Positions 61,882-64,000 of a stretch of 64,000 nucleotides of DNA are shown one piece after another. Under the pieces are notes generated by a model. That model was not told where the DNA came from and did no database searches. It saw nothing but the letters and a program-made list of their open reading frames with translations. Both the position numbers and the translations under genes were made by a program. The stretch is from Metabacillus fastidiosus NBRC 101226 (GTDB lineage: Bacteria > Bacillota > Bacilli > Bacillales > Bacillaceae). Location of the stretch: contig NZ_BCVG01000004.1 of assembly GCF_001591625.1 (NCBI RefSeq), forward strand, positions 46,118 through 110,117, given 5' to 3'. The first letter of the stretch is position 1; each line of letters begins with the position of its first letter.

Positions 61882-62397
61882 CTATTCCTCCCATTGAAGC
61901 ATTCCTTTTCGTTTTAAAGCAGCTAAGATTCTTCTTTCAATTTGACGATTAAATCTCGTCATAAATCCGTCCGTTTGTGCAACTGGTACGACTAAAATTG
62001 TATGGAATCCATTTCGGTTTCCTCCAAGTATGTCTGTAAGCAGCTGATCACCGATGACAACTACTTCATTCTTATTTAAATTCATCTTTCTGACTGCTTG
62101 ATTAAAAGCTTTGCCCATCGGCTTTCTGGCTCTGTAAATAAAAGGAATATTTAAAGGATCTGAAAATGACTTTACACGAAGCTCATTATTATTTGAAACG
62201 ATCGTTACATCAATACCGCTCATCTTTACTTCTTTAAACCATTCAATCAACTTCGGTGTTGCTGATGGTCTGTCCCATTCAACGAGCGTATTATCTAAAT
62301 CTGTAATAATTCCTTTAATTCCACGGTCTTTTAATTGCTGAATTGAAATATGAAAAATACTCTTCACATATTCACCAGGTAAAAATAGTCGTAACAC
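61882..62397 (-). CDS. yqeG: HAD-family phosphatase YqeG
   Basis: The 171-aa HAD subfamily IIIA protein has motif I GIITDLDNTLVEWD, motif II IVSNN, the lysine RKPMGKAF and motif IV VVIGDQLLTDILGGNRNG. Substrate is unknown; relatives include phosphatidylglycerol-phosphate phosphatases. The start is GTG 62397 with GAGGTG upstream. It is the first gene of the yqeG-yqeH-aroE operon. Confidence 0.9.
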   Translation of the reverse strand: MLRLFLPGEYVKSIFHISIQQLKDRGIKGIITDLDNTLVEWDRPSATPKLIEWFKEVKMSGIDVTIVSNNNELRVKSFSDPLNIPFIYRARKPMGKAFNQAVRKMNLNKNEVVVIGDQLLTDILGGNRNGFHTILVVPVAQTDGFMTRFNRQIERRILAALKRKGMLQWEE

Positions 62398-62575
62398 GTG
62401 TTCGACACCTCATTATACTGTTTTTTGCCATCTTACATCATATCTAATTTACAGCATACTTTCAAAGGAAACTATATATTTAAAGAAAATAAAGACATAA
62501 TTTAAAACGGCAGAAATTTCGATAAATTAAGTCATATTAAAAACTTTTCGACAAAAACACATTTTTCCAAACAAC

Positions 62576-62674
62576 TGTGGATAATTCTATACACATTATT
62601 CTAATTGAATAACCAATCTTTATCACCATTATGAACATAATATTCACAACTTATCCACTGAGTACTGTGGATAA
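62576..62674 (+). promoter_or_regulatory. DnaA-box cluster upstream of sda
   Basis: Two perfect boxes (TGTGGATAA at 62576-62584 and 62666-62674, inverse of TTATCCACA) and a one-mismatch box (TTATCCACT at 62651-62659) lie in the 396-base gap between yqeG and sda. Two-mismatch boxes are at 62587-62595 and 62640-62648. DnaA activation of sda is known in B. subtilis. The spacing could also influence yqeG. Confidence 0.85.
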
Positions 62675-62793
62675 CAGAACGGTTGTTCTTAACTCTAGTT
62701 CATGTTAGATTAAACTTACAAACAGAAAGGTAACATACAAATATATGCTGAATTATTCTTCTTTAGAATAATAAAATGTTAGGAGGTGTTTTT

Positions 62794-62955
62794 ATGATTC
62801 TTCATCCTACGAGCATGCAGAAACTTTCTGATGAATTACTAATCCAATCTTATTTTAAAGCCAGAGAGCTAAACCTTAATAATGATTTTATTGAGTTAAT
62901 TAAATTAGAAATCAATCGCCGCTCATTAGGACATGTATTGAAAGTTTTCTCATAA
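62794..62955 (+). CDS. sda: Sporulation inhibitor Sda
   Basis: A 53-codon frame encodes [20 protein letters not shown] and ends [12 protein letters not shown], matching the helical hairpin of Sda. Sda binds the sporulation kinases (KinA, KinB) and blocks Spo0A phosphorelay when replication is disturbed. AGGAGGTG (62781-62788) supports ATG 62794; an inner ATG at 62815 would give the shorter B. subtilis-like form. It is next to yqeG, as in B. subtilis, with DnaA boxes upstream. Confidence 0.93.
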   Translation: MILHPTSMQKLSDELLIQSYFKARELNLNNDFIELIKLEINRRSLGHVLKVFS

Positions 62956-63101
62956 TCTTTCTTGCATCTCGAGCGGTTCTCTTTTTGTATAATCCCCGTT
63001 TTTCACTGTGATTAAGATATATATTATACCATTCAGGCTGTACATTAGGCATTAACTTTAATATTTTTCCTTCTTACACATGAATTTTTTCTTCTTTCAT
63101 T

Positions 63102-63108
63102 GGACAGA
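63102..63108 (+). promoter_or_regulatory. Possible SpoIIID-type site upstream of sigK
   Basis: GGACAGA resembles the SpoIIID core GGACAAG and lies 77 bases before sigK. Activation of sigK by SpoIIID with sigma-E is known in B. subtilis. No clean sigma-E hexamers were found, so this is tentative. Confidence 0.3.
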
Positions 63109-63141
63109 CACAAATAAGCTCTGCTGCACATAAGTATTAAT

Positions 63142-63159
63142 AATAGGCATTCGCCTATT
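63142..63159 (+). other. Small hairpin in the sigK leader
   Basis: AATAGGC (63142-63148) pairs with GCCTATT (63153-63159), loop ATTC, 13 bases before the sigK ribosome binding site. There is no following T-tract. Confidence 0.5.
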
Positions 63160-63184
63160 TAAAGCTTCTCACGGAGGTGGAAGT

Positions 63185-63910
63185 ATGACAGGGATTCTAA
63201 CAGCAGTTGGTTATTTTCTCAAAGAAGTATTATTTTTAGTATCATACGTAAAAAACAATGCCTTTCCACAACCATTATCAGCAAGTGATGAGAAAAAATA
63301 TTTATATTTAATGGCTGAAGGCGACGAAAACGCAAGAAATTTATTAATTGAACATAACTTAAGGCTTGTTGCCCATATCGTCAAGAAGTTTGAAAACACC
63401 GGTGAAGATTCTGAAGACCTTATTTCCATTGGCACAATTGGTTTAATAAAGGCTATTGAAAGCTACTCCCAAGGAAAAGGTACAAAATTAGCAACATATG
63501 CGGCGAGATGTATTGAGAATGAAATACTGATGCATTTACGTGCTCTTAAGAAAACGAGAAAAGATGTTTCATTACACGACCCGATCGGCCAGGATAAAGA
63601 AGGAAATGAAATAAGTTTAATTGATGTTTTGAAATCAGAAAACGAAGATGTCATTGATATGATTCAATTAAATATGGAACTAGAAAAACTGAAACAATAT
63701 ATTGATATTTTGGATGAACGTGAAAAGGAAGTAATTGTCGGAAGGTTTGGATTAGATTTAAAAAAGGAAAAAACTCAAAGAGAGATTGCAAAAGAACTTG
63801 GAATATCCAGAAGCTATGTATCCCGAATTGAAAAGCGGGCGATTATGAAAATGTTCCACGAATTTTATCGAGCTGAAAAAGAAAAAAAGAAGCGGCTAAA
63901 AAAGAAATAA
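63185..63910 (+). CDS. sigK: Mother-cell sporulation sigma factor SigK, intact
   Basis: SigK is the late mother-cell sigma factor for coat and cortex-lysis genes. The 241-aa frame is continuous: a hydrophobic pro-sequence ([20 protein letters not shown]) expected to be removed by SpoIVFB before YVKNN. Regions 2 ([32 protein letters not shown]) and 4 ([20 protein letters not shown]) follow. In B. subtilis the gene is split by the skin element; here spoIVCB and spoIIIC parts are joined without interruption. GGAGGTGG precedes the ATG. The stop codon forms the end of a family A repeat. Confidence 0.96.
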   Translation: MTGILTAVGYFLKEVLFLVSYVKNNAFPQPLSASDEKKYLYLMAEGDENARNLLIEHNLRLVAHIVKKFENTGEDSEDLISIGTIGLIKAIESYSQGKGTKLATYAARCIENEILMHLRALKKTRKDVSLHDPIGQDKEGNEISLIDVLKSENEDVIDMIQLNMELEKLKQYIDILDEREKEVIVGRFGLDLKKEKTQREIAKELGISRSYVSRIEKRAIMKMFHEFYRAEKEKKKRLKKK

Positions 63911-64000
63911 AGTGAAGCTTCCATCAGTGGGGGTTTTTCTCATTCCCCACTGATCGTTAGTTGAGGCCCACAAGATGTGGGTCACACATACGTTGCTCGC
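63908..64000 (-). repeat. Family A repeat, copy 4 (cut by the window edge)
   Basis: Read on the minus strand this matches 8002-8093 almost base for base, including GCGAGCAACGTATGTGTGAC. H3 arms CAGTGGGG and CCCCACTG (63925-63932, 63945-63952) and H2 arms CCCACA (63967-63972) and TGTGGG (63976-63981) are perfect. The TAA of sigK is the last triplet of the element. The rest lies beyond the window. Confidence 0.8.

Overview
The window is a long stretch of conserved chromosomal core from an endospore-forming member of the Bacillaceae. It is AT-rich, and it carries sporulation and germination genes (sigK, sda, spoIIP, gpr, yqfC, yqfD) and the late competence operon (comEA, comEB, comEC, comER). 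Gene order follows the Bacillus subtilis yqfZ-to-sigK region almost gene for gene, read mostly on the minus strand. It is not a B. subtilis-group genome: sigK is uninterrupted with no skin element, a znuC-znuB-zur zinc cluster lies where B. subtilis has yqfU, an acyl-CoA dehydrogenase and an unknown membrane protein sit between cccA and sigA, and deoC lies next to rpsU and mtaB. Species cannot be fixed from this sequence alone.

Layout: 1-9.9 kb holds both [4Fe-4S] isoprenoid enzymes (ispG, ispH), yqfZ, yqfX, yqfW, the zinc operon with a Zur box, yqfT, nfo, cshB and yqfQ (vrrA family). 9.9-20 kb holds yqfO, trmK, cccA, the acyl-CoA dehydrogenase, the macromolecular-synthesis genes yqxD, dnaG and sigA, then ppsR and ccpN. 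20-31.4 kb holds glyQS under a glycine T-box, recO, yqzL, era, cdd, dgkA, ybeY, pgpH, phoH and yqfD. 31.4-36.3 kb holds yqfC, the sigma-W-type floA operon, yqeY, rpsU and deoC. 36.3-47.6 kb holds the heat-shock operon under CIRCE (hrcA, grpE, dnaK, dnaJ, prmA, rsmE, mtaB), hemW and lepA. 48-57 kb holds yqxA, spoIIP, gpr, rpsT, holA, yqzM and the com genes. 57-62.4 kb holds yqeM, rsfS, yqeK, nadD, yqeI, aroE, yqeH and yqeG (ribosome assembly, NAD, aromatic synthesis). The right end holds sda, with a DnaA-box cluster, and sigK.

Several genes of fewer than 60 codons were read directly: yqzL, rpsU, yqzM and sda. Many starts were moved to an internal ATG, GTG or TTG that has a proper Shine-Dalgarno sequence and matches remembered family N-termini.

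No new multigene system is visible. The most interesting material is non-coding. There is a dispersed structured repeat (family A: four copies and a fragment) whose stems show compensatory changes, and whose end forms the stop codon of both glyS and sigK. There is a second hairpin repeat (family B) and two palindromic, MITE-like islands. A compact arrangement before yqfC combines a terminator, a sigma-E-like promoter and a ribosome binding site. A terminator hairpin lies directly between the ispH promoter and its ribosome binding site.
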